Positions 28,243 to 37,341 are shown, counted from the stretch's first letter. The stretch: DNA of 64,000 nt from Chitinophaga ginsengisegetis (GCF_900168065.1 NZ_FUZZ01000002.1:310001-374000); one strand, 5' to 3'. Numbers and translations are program-made. The notes: generated by a model from the sequence alone, not told the origin.

Positions 28243-29292
28243 TTATTGGTTGGCACATCCTTCTCCGTTCAGTACTACTTTATCGTTGGGATAAATGGTA
28301 TACCCGGCATTTGCCACACTGCAAATAATGGTCAGCACTTTTTCCAAAGGCTGGTTATGAAAAAATGTTCCTGCAATACGGCAATTCTTTAATGACTCAT
28401 TGGCAAATAATATTTTCACATGATACTTATCTCCTATCATAACAGCTGCTTCCTCCATGCTTACATCGTCCAGTACGAGGAATTCATCTTTCCATTTTAC
28501 CACTTCTATGCTTTTCACTTCTGCCCTTATTACTGTGCTGGTAAGCATATTTACCGATAACTGCTGATCCGCTACCAGTATACCATAGCTGTTTTTTTCA
28601 TCATTTACCTTTACCTTACCCCTGGTAACGGTAACCACCACACGTTGCTGATCCGCCGATGCCTTTACATTAAAAGCGGTGCCAAGTACCTGCGTGCTGA
28701 GCTTACCGGTTTTCACGATAAAGGGTTTATCCGGCACTTCTTTAATATCAAAATATCCTTCTCCCCATAACCGTACTTCCCTTTTATTTCCTTTGAAATC
28801 GCGGTTATATTCCAGGCGGCTGTTGTCCGCAAGTAACACCGTACTTCCATCAGGCAGGCGTACAAACTTCGTTTGTACTTCCACCACTTCTTCCGCGGCA
28901 GGTGCTGCTGCGGGTCCGGTGATGGCTACCGGGGGCTGCTTTACGCCGGCATGCCACCACCACCAGCCAGCGAAAGGCAGCACCAGCAAGCCGGTTACAA
29001 CAGCTGCCAGGGCCAGCCTCCGCACGCTGCGGCGACGGCTCCGTTTAAGCGGGATGATGCTGGCAATATGTGATTCGGCCGACATAATATTGCCGATCAT
29101 CTCATGATAGCGCTCAAATGAAACGCCTGGTTCTATAATGCCGCTATCCCATTCCGCATCTATCCGGTTCTTTATTTCTTCATCAAAGTTGCCTTTGCTG
29201 ATCAATCCCCTCAATTCATTCCACTCTGCCTCGCTGGCTTTCCCGGCAAGGTATTTATCCATTAATTCATTGAATCCAGGATCGTTCGTCAT
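28243..29292 (-). CDS. FecR-family anti-sigma factor
   Basis: About 349 residues from the ATG at 29290-29292 (MTNDPGFNELMDKYLAGKAS); a start 24 codons earlier adds a Cys/Val-rich stretch unlike the family. The cytoplasmic N-terminal sigma-binding part is followed by one transmembrane helix (AAVVTGLLVLPFAGWWWWHAG, about 93-113) and the periplasmic FecR domain (FVRLPDGSTVLLADNSRLEY, WGEGYFDIKEVPDKPFIVKT) with a C-terminal STN-like part. It receives the signal from the SusC STN domain and controls the ECF sigma factor encoded just upstream. Confidence 0.93.
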   Translation of the reverse strand: MTNDPGFNELMDKYLAGKASEAEWNELRGLISKGNFDEEIKNRIDAEWDSGIIEPGVSFERYHEMIGNIMSAESHIASIIPLKRSRRRSVRRLALAAVVTGLLVLPFAGWWWWHAGVKQPPVAITGPAAAPAAEEVVEVQTKFVRLPDGSTVLLADNSRLEYNRDFKGNKREVRLWGEGYFDIKEVPDKPFIVKTGKLSTQVLGTAFNVKASADQQRVVVTVTRGKVKVNDEKNSYGILVADQQLSVNMLTSTVIRAEVKSIEVVKWKDEFLVLDDVSMEEAAVMIGDKYHVKILFANESLKNCRIAGTFFHNQPLEKVLTIICSVANAGYTIYPNDKVVLNGEGCANQ

Positions 29293-29403
29293 AACGATTA
29301 CAATAACTTTACAGGAACTTACAGGTAGCTTTTCAAAACTTATATAATAACAGACACCCGGCAAATTCCAATGGTGGAGGGTGAAAAAATATATTTTTTA
29401 TTG

Positions 29404-29985
29404 TTATTTAATAAGAGATATCAACAGGAAGATACTGATGCTGCCGTTCAGGTAGCGGCGGATCGACTGTAATGCCCTGGCCATATGGGATTTCACGGTA
29501 ACGGCGGAGATATGCATGCGGCTGGCGATGGCTTCATGGCTTAGTCCTTCTTCTTTGGCGAGGCGGTATACCTCCCGTTGCTGGGGCGACAACTGTCCGA
29601 GGGCAGCCTGGATAATTTCCTGGTATTGGTATTCCTGTATCCGGTGATCAGTATCGTTTACCATTACTTCCCGGCGGCCCAGCTCTTCCTGGGCGGCGGC
29701 TTCGTTGGCCAGTTTGCGGAAACGGTTCAGGACCAGGTTCCTGGTCACAACTTTCAGGTAGGCGTCCAGGTTTTTCACCTCCGGCAGGGTTTCACGTTTC
29801 AGCCAGCACTTCAGGAACACATCCTGTACCACTTCTTCAGCGGCAGCCTGCGACCGGAGAAACCGGAATGCCACAGAATACACCTTTGTACGGTAGCGGC
29901 TAAACAGCTCCGTAAAAGCATACTCACTGCCCTGTGATAACAGCTCCAGCATTGTGTTCTCATCGTAATTACTCCGGGAAGGCAT
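29404..29985 (-). CDS. ECF RNA polymerase sigma factor
   Basis: About 193 residues from the ATG at 29983-29985 (MPSRSNYDENTM). Region 2 is seen in YAFTELFSRYRTKVYSVAFRFL and AAEEVVQDVFLKCW, and region 4 in LSPQQREVYRLAKEEGLSHEAIASRM followed by AVTVKSHMARAL. It directs RNA polymerase to the SusCD operon when FecR is relieved. A longer in-frame start at 30084 would lie across the terminator hairpin of the upstream gene, so I reject it. Confidence 0.94.
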   Translation of the reverse strand: MPSRSNYDENTMLELLSQGSEYAFTELFSRYRTKVYSVAFRFLRSQAAAEEVVQDVFLKCWLKRETLPEVKNLDAYLKVVTRNLVLNRFRKLANEAAAQEELGRREVMVNDTDHRIQEYQYQEIIQAALGQLSPQQREVYRLAKEEGLSHEAIASRMHISAVTVKSHMARALQSIRRYLNGSISIFLLISLIK

Positions 29986-30036
29986 ATCCACGTAATATAT
30001 GATTACCCGACAAAATAGTTCAAAATATTTTAGCAA

Positions 30037-30069
30037 AACAAAAAAACCGCAGCCAGGAATGACTGCGGT
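30037..30069 (-). terminator. Intrinsic terminator of the heme-uptake operon
   Basis: On the minus strand a 7-bp stem (ACCGCAG/CTGCGGT, 30063-30069 and 30046-30052) with a 10-base loop is followed by a T-rich run (30040-30046 and beyond). It lies 20 bases after the DUF6607 stop and upstream of the sigma-factor start, separating the two units. Confidence 0.75.
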
Positions 30070-30088
30070 ACTTTTCTTATCCACTCGT

Positions 30089-31036
30089 TTATCGTTGTAA
30101 ACTCAACTCTGTATTATGCGAAAACTGTTGTAATGTAGTTGTTATGGTCTTTTCCAGTTCGGCGCCGGAAAGCTCTTTGCGGAAAGCTTTCTCCTCCAGC
30201 GCAGACATCACCTTATATAGCGGTTCATTATTTACTTTCTTCTGCAGGTTAATTTCACTGCTTTCACCATAAATTTTATCCCAACTCTTACGTACTACTG
30301 TCCAGAAAGCTTTATGTTGTTCCCACCATTCTTTAGCCAGCTGGCATTTGCTTTCGCTGATGCGGTTATAGGTGTTCAATCCTTTCTCTCCTACAATCAC
30401 CTTATCCGTACCATTTGCGCGGATCACTTTCTTGTTATCCTGCTCATGTACAGATCCGGTAGCAGTGATTTCATGATGATTTACCCGGTGTAATACATTA
30501 TAGTCCTTGCGGGTGGTGTATTCGCGGCGGGGCAACGGCGCATCAGACGCAGCTTCCCAGTAGTGGCGGCCATCGGCATGTACCCAGGTAGCAGAGCCTT
30601 CATAGCGCGGCTCATCATCCACACCATATACTTTCTGCGACCACTGGCCCTTCACCTGGGCAGCGGGCAGGGTGATCTTCTTCCACTGGTTATCCTGTGC
30701 ATAAGCAAGCAGTTGCTGATTTTCGTACTGCCAGTCTTCCGTCCAGTGCTTGATCACACTGCTGTCTGCAATAAGCAGATGCTGCAATACAATGCGGCGG
30801 GGATCTTCGGATGCAACGGTTACATATTCTATGGCGTCAATAATTTTATGATATCCTTTGGGTTTATAGCTGGTATCTGCCGGGAATGTTTCCGTGTATT
30901 CAAAGGTCACTTCCTGGCAGCCACACATACTTTTGATAGCTGCTTTATCCTGCGATAGTTTATCGCCGCCCTTTTGCTGGGCTGTTGCTGCCAGCGTCAT
31001 GAATGCGCCGATGGTTAAAATGGTAATACGTTTCAT
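30089..31036 (-). CDS. DUF6607 family exported protein
   Basis: A 315-residue protein with signal peptide AATAQQ. The mature part has SMCGCQEVTFEYTETF, with two close Cys, and a later YNRISESKCQLAKEWWEQHKAFW segment that matches the uncharacterised DUF6607 family. Several His and Trp residues (HADGRHYWEAA, RVNHHEIT) could bind a cofactor, but this is inference. It is the last gene of an operon with HmuY- and HmuR-like genes, so a role in heme or iron handling is likely. Confidence 0.8.
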   Translation of the reverse strand: MKRITILTIGAFMTLAATAQQKGGDKLSQDKAAIKSMCGCQEVTFEYTETFPADTSYKPKGYHKIIDAIEYVTVASEDPRRIVLQHLLIADSSVIKHWTEDWQYENQQLLAYAQDNQWKKITLPAAQVKGQWSQKVYGVDDEPRYEGSATWVHADGRHYWEAASDAPLPRREYTTRKDYNVLHRVNHHEITATGSVHEQDNKKVIRANGTDKVIVGEKGLNTYNRISESKCQLAKEWWEQHKAFWTVVRKSWDKIYGESSEINLQKKVNNEPLYKVMSALEEKAFRKELSGAELEKTITTTLQQFSHNTELSLQR

Positions 31037-31054
31037 AAAAATAAAAATGAGTGG

Positions 31055-31642
31055 TTAGTTGAACTTACGTGTGCCATCCGGCTGATAAGCAAACCGGAAG
31101 TTATAGTAACGGCTTATTGAATTCTGATCCGGAGTGGCCGGCGCATCCTTATAATAGCTGGTAACCTCCAGTTTGGCATAATTGCCGTTCGCTGTTTTCA
31201 GTACAATCACGGCGCCCGTTACCGGTGAAATCACGTGGGTGGTCATATTGTAGGAATACCAGCCGGTGATGGCTTTCTTTGCGGCAGCATCGGTAGTATA
31301 GCCTGTTTCCGGTGCTGTTACCAACTGGCTGAATACGCCGGTAATCACCTGGGCTTCTGCTTTACCCGGTCCGCTGGTACCACCGTTGATGATGATGGTA
31401 GTGGCTTTGAAACCAATGTCCCATTTGGTGGTGGCAGAATCGCTGTTGGGGATTACTTTATTGTCTGCAAGACTGTATAAAGTAAAGCTGCCTTTATTCG
31501 CTGCGTCGGCGTCGACGTTTGCTACTGTTTTAGTTTCCACTGCAACAACCGGCGGTGTAACGGTATTATCATCATCTTTGCTGCAGGACACCAGTGTAAA
31601 AAGCGACAGTGACAGCATACCCGCTGTGAGTATTTGTTTCAT
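31055..31642 (-). CDS. HmuY-family heme-binding lipoprotein
   Basis: A 195-residue lipoprotein (signal LFTLVSCSKDDD). The beta-rich HmuY fold is seen in FTLYSLADNKVI and WDIGFKATTIIING, with AKLEVTSYYKDAP near the end. HmuY proteins take heme from host or environmental proteins and pass it to the HmuR receptor. The heme ligands of Porphyromonas HmuY (two His) are not evident here, so the ligand could differ. It lies between the receptor gene (11-base gap) and the DUF6607 gene. Confidence 0.85.
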   Translation of the reverse strand: MKQILTAGMLSLSLFTLVSCSKDDDNTVTPPVVAVETKTVANVDADAANKGSFTLYSLADNKVIPNSDSATTKWDIGFKATTIIINGGTSGPGKAEAQVITGVFSQLVTAPETGYTTDAAAKKAITGWYSYNMTTHVISPVTGAVIVLKTANGNYAKLEVTSYYKDAPATPDQNSISRYYNFRFAYQPDGTRKFN

Positions 31643-31653
31643 ATAGTATTTGG

Positions 31654-33738
31654 TTAATGGTTTACGTGATGATAAAAATTCCAGGTGGCCCCGACAGAAT
31701 AGATCCTTCCGGGCATGGTGCTGATATGCTGCGCATCCGTGTAGTTAAATACGTTTTCCACAGTGGCCTGCATACGCAGCTGGCGTTTGAACAGGTATTT
31801 CGCGGCTGCCAGGTTTACCGTAGCATAACCGGGCACAAACTCGCTGGCCTTATCAGGCGTGTTATTCCCGTTTTCGTCGGTGAAGCCGTATTTGCTGCGG
31901 TACAGCACCCGTGTATTCGCGTCTATGCCCAAACGGGAAAGGCTATACGCAACTTTCAGGTTGGCGGAATGATGTGAGCGGTTAAACAATCCGAAGTATT
32001 CCTTACGGGTAAGTGCGCGTGTTTCCCCGGTAGTCTCATCTTTCGTATATACTTCCCCGTTCTTTACCTTTTTAAAAAGATCATTGTCCTTTGAACGAAG
32101 GTATTGATAACCGGCAGACAGCTGCAAATGGCTACCAATGGCTTGTCCCAGCTCCGCTTCTGCGCCGGCAGTGGTAATGCTGTTGATATTTACATAGCTG
32201 TATACAGCGAGGTCGTTTGTTTTTACGGCAATAGCACGGGTGTCTATCAGGTTTTTCACACTGTTGTAAAAGACATTTGCTTTGACGGTGGTGCGGGAAA
32301 ATGGTTTCCCTTCCACTCCCAGGTTGTATGACCAGGAGCTTTCTGCATCCAGGTTTTTTAGTTGTTCCGGGTCGATGTTTACCTGTTTGATCTGCCCCTG
32401 TTTCTCCATTTCTTTCAGGATGTCTGCCGCCAGTTTGGTACCTACCACGGTATAACCTACTGCTGCATTATTGAAATGCAGGTACAGCTGTCGGAAATCA
32501 GGTGCGCGGTAGCCGCGGCCTACGGTGCCCAGCAAGCGCCAGTTGGGCGTTAGCTGGTAGGATACCGACAGCTTGGGACTGAACTGGGAAGGGTATTGAT
32601 TATGTGTATCAAAGCGGCCACCGAGCAATACATTCCAAGCATCTGCCGGTTTCCAGTTTTCCTGTATAAACACATACCCGGTATTAAAGGCCATGCGTTC
32701 CTCGTAGCGGGTAGCCTCCAGCGATTCATGCACATACCCCATACCTGCGGTGAGTTGATGTTTCGGGTGCAACTGCCAGTCGGCCTGGTACTCCGGCTTC
32801 AGGTATTGCTGGGTAAAAAATGAGGCATCATACAAACTTTTGTCGGCCTGGTAATGCATATCCTCATTGGTGGAGTACCGGGAATAATACAGTCGCAACG
32901 TTTGCCTGAAATTCTTTGTCGGCGTATGAATGAGCTGTAATGATCCGTTCATGTCTTTCTCCCTTCCGATATCATCCACCATTCCTTTTACGTCGGAGAA
33001 ATAGCTGTTGTACTTTTGTTCATAGTAGCGACCAGAGAGAACAGTGCTCCATTTTTCCGACCAGTTGTGCTGCCAGCGCGATTGTGCCGTATATGCTTTA
33101 AATGGCGACACGGTAGGTGTACTGCCACCTGTTCCGAGCGTGTATCCGTCACTGTTATAGGCATTTAGGCTGGCAGAGAAAGATCCTTTTTTATAAGGAA
33201 TACGCGTACTGCCATCGAGGGTATAGGTATTATTAGAGCCATACCGCCCGCTGATACTGCTTATTCCTTCCTTACTGTTGTTGCTGGTAATGATGTTAAT
33301 AACGCCGGCCAGTGCATCACTGCCATAGAGCGACGAAACGGGGCCTTTTATAATTTCAATCCTTTCAATATTGCCCACTACAATCCTCGACAGGTCGAAG
33401 GTGCCGGCAGTTCTGCCGATGAGCGGTTCGCCATCCAGTAATATAAGTGTATATTCTGCTTCCAGTCCCTGCATCTGCACACCTGTTCCGTGGTTGGAGG
33501 TGATGAACAGGCCGGTTTGCTCTGCCAGCACCTGCTGCAGCAATACCGCTCCCATAGCCTGTATCTGTTGTTTATGGATCACCGTAACTGGTACGGGTAC
33601 TTTGCTTAACAGTTGTTCATTCCTGGTGGCGGTAACCACTACTTCCTGTAACACTTTACTGCCGGAAGTAGTGTCGGTTTGGGCCAAAAGGGTCCCTACC
33701 CGCATGATGCAGGTGAGCAGGAATAAATGTTTATACAT
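31654..33738 (-). CDS. TonB-dependent receptor, HmuR/heme type
   Basis: A 694-residue outer-membrane receptor with signal peptide and TonB-box region (LQEVVVTATRNEQLLSKVPV), plug (LILLDGEPLIGRTAG, IEIIKGPVSSLYGSDALAGVINI) and a 22-strand barrel ending in VGATWNFYHHVNH. The barrel has GRGYRAPDFRQLYLHF, matching the YRAP motif typical of heme receptors. With HmuY and DUF6607 downstream it is predicted to import heme. A Bacteroidota -7 box is seen upstream. Confidence 0.9.
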   Translation of the reverse strand: MYKHLFLLTCIMRVGTLLAQTDTTSGSKVLQEVVVTATRNEQLLSKVPVPVTVIHKQQIQAMGAVLLQQVLAEQTGLFITSNHGTGVQMQGLEAEYTLILLDGEPLIGRTAGTFDLSRIVVGNIERIEIIKGPVSSLYGSDALAGVINIITSNNSKEGISSISGRYGSNNTYTLDGSTRIPYKKGSFSASLNAYNSDGYTLGTGGSTPTVSPFKAYTAQSRWQHNWSEKWSTVLSGRYYEQKYNSYFSDVKGMVDDIGREKDMNGSLQLIHTPTKNFRQTLRLYYSRYSTNEDMHYQADKSLYDASFFTQQYLKPEYQADWQLHPKHQLTAGMGYVHESLEATRYEERMAFNTGYVFIQENWKPADAWNVLLGGRFDTHNQYPSQFSPKLSVSYQLTPNWRLLGTVGRGYRAPDFRQLYLHFNNAAVGYTVVGTKLAADILKEMEKQGQIKQVNIDPEQLKNLDAESSWSYNLGVEGKPFSRTTVKANVFYNSVKNLIDTRAIAVKTNDLAVYSYVNINSITTAGAEAELGQAIGSHLQLSAGYQYLRSKDNDLFKKVKNGEVYTKDETTGETRALTRKEYFGLFNRSHHSANLKVAYSLSRLGIDANTRVLYRSKYGFTDENGNNTPDKASEFVPGYATVNLAAAKYLFKRQLRMQATVENVFNYTDAQHISTMPGRIYSVGATWNFYHHVNH

Positions 33739-33764
33739 CTTAAGGTTTATCTGAAATTGTGAAG

Positions 33765-33772
33765 CAAAAGTA
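33765..33772 (-). promoter_or_regulatory. -7 promoter box of the heme-uptake operon
   Basis: TACTTTTG on the minus strand is an exact TAnnTTTG match, 27 bases upstream of the receptor start codon. No TTTG at the expected -33 spacing, which suggests an activated promoter. No clear Fur-type inverted repeat was found. Confidence 0.5.
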
Positions 33773-33906
33773 CGGGCATAAACATCAGTACCTTTACGAG
33801 TTTGGGAAAGTTATTTACGAGATACGGAAATTTGCATTTAACTTAGTTGGTCCGGAAAACTAACCGGTGTCCAAACAATTTTAAATCATTACCTGTTCAT
33901 TAATAT

Positions 33907-34620
33907 ATGAAAACACAATACTTCCCGGCGGGCGACAGAGGCGTGAAAGACATAGGCTGGCTGAAAAGCAATTTCTTCTTCAGCTTCAGTGATTTTTACC
34001 ACCCGATGCGCAGCGCTTTTGGTACGCTGTTCGCCTTCAACGACGACTATGTAGAAGCCGGCAAAGGCTTTGGTATTCATCCACATGTGAATATGGAAAT
34101 TATTTCCGTTTTGCTGAAAGGAAAGATGAACCATAAAGATACAATGGGATACAGTACCGAGATAGAAGCACCCGCTGTACAGATCATGAGTGCCGGCAGC
34201 GGGCTAAGACATGAAGAGTACAATATAGGTACAGAAGAAGTTAACTTCTTACAGATCTGGATTCTTCCCAAACAACAAAACATTTCACCGCGGTATCAGC
34301 AGCGGAGTTTCCCCCTGGAAAAACGAAAGAACAAACTGGTAACCATCGTATCCGGTGAAGAAGGAATGCAGCATTGCTGGATCAACCAGAACGCGAAGTT
34401 GTCGCTCGGTTATTATGAGCAACCGGCCAGCGTTACCTATACCTTTAACCAGCTGAATAAATGCCTGTTTATCTTTTCCATTTCCGGCAGCCTGAGAGTA
34501 CAGGACCAGGTACTGCAGCCGCGTGATGCTATCGGGATATGGGAAACCGGTGAGGTGATCCTGCAGTGCGGAGAGAAAACAGAGTTCCTGATTATTGAAA
34601 CACCTGTCAATCAGAAGTAA
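33907..34620 (+). CDS. Pirin family protein (bicupin)
   Basis: A 237-residue cytoplasmic protein with the pirin N-terminal cupin. The metal-site motif is GFGIHPHVNMEIISVLLKG followed by a His in MNHKD, then MSAGSGLRHEE, and a second, degenerate cupin (KCLFIFSISGSLRVQDQ). Pirins of this type can act as quercetinase-like dioxygenases or as redox-sensing regulators; which applies here is not known. It is divergent to the heme-receptor operon and precedes the PAS kinase gene by 140 bases. Confidence 0.92.
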   Translation: MKTQYFPAGDRGVKDIGWLKSNFFFSFSDFYHPMRSAFGTLFAFNDDYVEAGKGFGIHPHVNMEIISVLLKGKMNHKDTMGYSTEIEAPAVQIMSAGSGLRHEEYNIGTEEVNFLQIWILPKQQNISPRYQQRSFPLEKRKNKLVTIVSGEEGMQHCWINQNAKLSLGYYEQPASVTYTFNQLNKCLFIFSISGSLRVQDQVLQPRDAIGIWETGEVILQCGEKTEFLIIETPVNQK

Positions 34621-34688
34621 GCATCTTCTTAATACATATTAAATACAAACATATTATTAGTTTTATAAAATAATAACATCCAATTTAT

Positions 34689-34764
34689 TCATACAGGTAA
34701 TTTATTCCACCGGGAATCATTAAATTTATACAGCACCGCTCCAAAGGGTCAATTACCTGTATGA
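34689..34764 (+). promoter_or_regulatory. 14-bp inverted repeat enclosing the kinase start codon
   Basis: TCATACAGGTAATT at 34689-34702 is the exact reverse complement of 34751-34764, and the second arm contains the ATG start codon (34761-34763). The 48-base loop contains a small nested hairpin (ATTCC at 34704-34708 with GGAAT at 34713-34717). As RNA the stem would mask the start codon; as DNA it could be two operator half-sites. Confidence 0.55.
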
Positions 34765-36302
34765 TTAATACCTCTCAAAATAATTACATAGGTTTCGAGG
34801 TACTCTTTAACCATGCTACCATCAGCATACTGGTTGCCGACAACCAGCACCGGATCGTAATGGCCAACCCCTTCCTGCTTCACCAGTTTGGCTACACAAA
34901 AGAAGAAGTTACGGGTCAGTTAGTGAGCTTGTTGCTTATTCACAATGGCAAAGAACAATATGCGGTACGGAAAAACACCAGCCAGTTCCCGGTAGAGATC
35001 AACCAGGTTAACCATAGTACCCCTGAAGGAATACTAACGATCATCTATATTACTGATACCACCGATCGCCGCAATGCTGAGATGACGCTCCGCGAGCTTT
35101 CACAGCAACGGAAAGAAGCGGTCGTTAAAGACGGTTCGCTCCAGCGGATGAACAGCTTCCTCAACAGTTTATGGACCAGCACCGGCGCCATGATCATCGT
35201 AATCAATACCGATGGTTTCATCAGGTGGTTCAACCCGGCAGCAGAAAGGATACTGGGCTACAAAGCCAGCGAAGTGGTGGATGTGTATACCCCGCTGCTG
35301 CTGCATGATCCGGAAGAAGTAGCCCTGCGGGCGGAAGAATTTTCACAACAGCTGAATCAGCCGGTTGCTCCCGGTATGGAAACACTTACGATTAAAGCCA
35401 GGCTGAACCTGTACAATGAATATGAATGGCAGTACATCCGGAAAGATGGAAGCAGGCTACCGGTTTCCCTGACGGTATCCGCTATCCGCGATGCCTCCGA
35501 TATTACCGGGTACATCGGCATTGCCATCGACCTTTCCCGCATTAAACAGGCCGAATCAGAGCTGAGAACTTCCCTGGAGAAAGAGCGGGAGCTGAATGAA
35601 CTTAAATCCAGGTTTGTATCCCTGGCCTCCCACGAATTCAGAACGCCACTCAGCGCTATTCTCTCTTCCATCTACCTGGTGTCCAAATATGAAGCTGATG
35701 ATGATTTAGCCAAACGGAGTAAACATATTCAACGTATTATTTCCGCGGTAAATATGCTGACGGATATATTAAACGATTTCCTGTCGGTAGGAAAAATAGA
35801 AGAAGGAAAGATACAGGTGCGCCCCGGTACTTTTGATGCCGGCAAACATATCAGCAACATTCTCGGTGAAATGGACGGACTCAAAAAAGCCAGACAGAAT
35901 ATTTACTATGCCCACCACGGCGCTGCTCATGCCTGCATGGACCCTACACTATTAAAACACATTGTTATGAATCTTGTATCCAATGCCATCAAGTTTTCTC
36001 CGGAGGGAGCCATCATTTCTATCCGTTCACAATGTAGCGACAGCACTTTCCAGTTATCCGTAAAAGACAAGGGAATAGGTATTTCAGAAGAAGACCGCCA
36101 GCATCTTTTTGAGCGTTTTTTCCGTAGTCAGCATGTATCCAATATCCAGGGCACCGGACTTGGGCTGCACATTGTAGCCAAATATGCAGAATTAATGAAT
36201 GGCACAGTTTCCTGTAACAGCGCTCCGGAAAAAGGTACAGAGTTCATTGTTACGGTTCCCTTCCCCAAAACTGACGCTCATGGAAAAAATATTGCTGATT
36301 GA
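34761..36302 (+). CDS. PAS-PAS sensor histidine kinase
   Basis: 513 residues, soluble. It has PAS 1 (about 12-105, ISILVADNQHRIVMANPFLL), PAS 2 (about 135-260, AMIIVINTDGFIRWFNPAAE), a coiled linker, HisKA with H291 in LASHEFRTPLSAI, and HATPase with the N box (IVMNLVSNAIKFSPEG), DKGIGIS and GTGLGLHIV. It phosphorylates a partner, most likely the REC-CRP protein whose gene overlaps its 3' end by 23 bases. PAS domains suggest sensing of oxygen, redox state or a small ligand, but no heme- or flavin-binding residues can be assigned. The start codon lies in an inverted repeat. Confidence 0.93.
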   Translation: MINTSQNNYIGFEVLFNHATISILVADNQHRIVMANPFLLHQFGYTKEEVTGQLVSLLLIHNGKEQYAVRKNTSQFPVEINQVNHSTPEGILTIIYITDTTDRRNAEMTLRELSQQRKEAVVKDGSLQRMNSFLNSLWTSTGAMIIVINTDGFIRWFNPAAERILGYKASEVVDVYTPLLLHDPEEVALRAEEFSQQLNQPVAPGMETLTIKARLNLYNEYEWQYIRKDGSRLPVSLTVSAIRDASDITGYIGIAIDLSRIKQAESELRTSLEKERELNELKSRFVSLASHEFRTPLSAILSSIYLVSKYEADDDLAKRSKHIQRIISAVNMLTDILNDFLSVGKIEEGKIQVRPGTFDAGKHISNILGEMDGLKKARQNIYYAHHGAAHACMDPTLLKHIVMNLVSNAIKFSPEGAIISIRSQCSDSTFQLSVKDKGIGISEEDRQHLFERFFRSQHVSNIQGTGLGLHIVAKYAELMNGTVSCNSAPEKGTEFIVTVPFPKTDAHGKNIAD

Positions 36303-37338
36303 AGATAATGCTGCTATCCGTGACAACGTAGCAGAAATCCTTGAACTGGCCAACTACCAGGTGCTCACCGCCACCAACGGCAAAGAAGGCGTGGCAATGG
36401 CGCTGGAACACCTCCCCGATCTTATTGTATGCGATATCATGATGCCCGTGCTGGATGGCTACGGCGTATTACACATGCTGCATAAAAATAAAGCCCTGCA
36501 AAAAACGCCTTTTATCTTCCTGACAGCCAAAGCAGAAAGAACAGATATACGAAAAGGAATGGAACTGGGCGCAGATGATTATATCACCAAGCCCTTCGAA
36601 GGCACGGAATTACTCAGCGCTATAGAAAGCCGCCTGAAAAGATGTGCAGAAATCAAACAGGACACCGTTACCGGTTTACACGGACTCCAGGTATTACTCT
36701 CTGCCAGTACCGGCAAGGATCAGCTGACCCTGCTCAAAGAAGACCGTAATACCAATCATTATAAAAAGAAACAAAGCATTTACGCCGCAGGCAATCGCCC
36801 GGATCATTTGTACTACCTGCTCCAGGGAAAGGTAAAAACGTATAAACGCAATGATGAAGGAAAAGAACTGATCATTGGTTTATATAACGAAGGAGATTTC
36901 CTCGGGTATAATGCCCTGCTTGAAGGCGGTAACTACCAGGAGTATGCAGAGGCGATGGAAGACACGCTGGTAGCGGTGATCCCACAAAAAGATTTTGAAC
37001 AGCTGATCAGCAGCAACCCCGAAGTGCTGGGGAAATTCATCCAGATGTTATCAAAAGAAATGGCGGAAAAAGAACAACAGCTGATCGGACTGGCATATAA
37101 CTCGCTTCGTAAAAAAGTAGCGGAAGCGTTACTGATGCTCGATAAAAAATACAATACAAAAGGCAGTAAACATTTTACGATTGATATCAGCCGGGAAAAC
37201 CTTGCTGCAGTAGCGGGGGTGGCAAAAGAATCACTGATACGTACATTGGGCGATTTCAGGGATGAGCAGCTGATTGCATTGAAAGAGGGTCAGATTGCTT
37301 TTCTATCTATCAAAAAACTGGCGGCGCTGGTAAACTGA
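36280..37338 (+). CDS. Response regulator with receiver and CRP/FNR domains
   Basis: About 352 residues from the ATG at 36280 (MEKILLIEDN), which overlaps the kinase gene by 23 bases. The receiver domain has E8/D9, phospho-acceptor D52, T82 and K104. It is fused to a cyclic-nucleotide-binding-like domain (about 160-260, QSIYAAGNRPDHLYYLLQGKVKTYKRN) and a CRP-type helix-turn-helix (ISRENLAAVAGVAKESLIRTLGDFRDE). Phosphorylation would thus control a CRP-like transcription factor. No FNR-type Cys cluster is present, so an iron-sulfur sensor is unlikely. Confidence 0.92.
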   Translation: MEKILLIEDNAAIRDNVAEILELANYQVLTATNGKEGVAMALEHLPDLIVCDIMMPVLDGYGVLHMLHKNKALQKTPFIFLTAKAERTDIRKGMELGADDYITKPFEGTELLSAIESRLKRCAEIKQDTVTGLHGLQVLLSASTGKDQLTLLKEDRNTNHYKKKQSIYAAGNRPDHLYYLLQGKVKTYKRNDEGKELIIGLYNEGDFLGYNALLEGGNYQEYAEAMEDTLVAVIPQKDFEQLISSNPEVLGKFIQMLSKEMAEKEQQLIGLAYNSLRKKVAEALLMLDKKYNTKGSKHFTIDISRENLAAVAGVAKESLIRTLGDFRDEQLIALKEGQIAFLSIKKLAALVN

Positions 37339-37341
37339 TGT

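Noticed and set aside
29986..30084. A 33-residue N-terminal extension of the first ECF sigma factor
   Set aside because: It covers the terminator hairpin of the upstream operon and adds a Phe-rich stretch not found in the family.
33739..33906. A Fur box in the pirin/heme-receptor divergent region
   Set aside because: I searched by eye for a 19-bp AT-rich inverted repeat of Fur type and saw none good enough to call.
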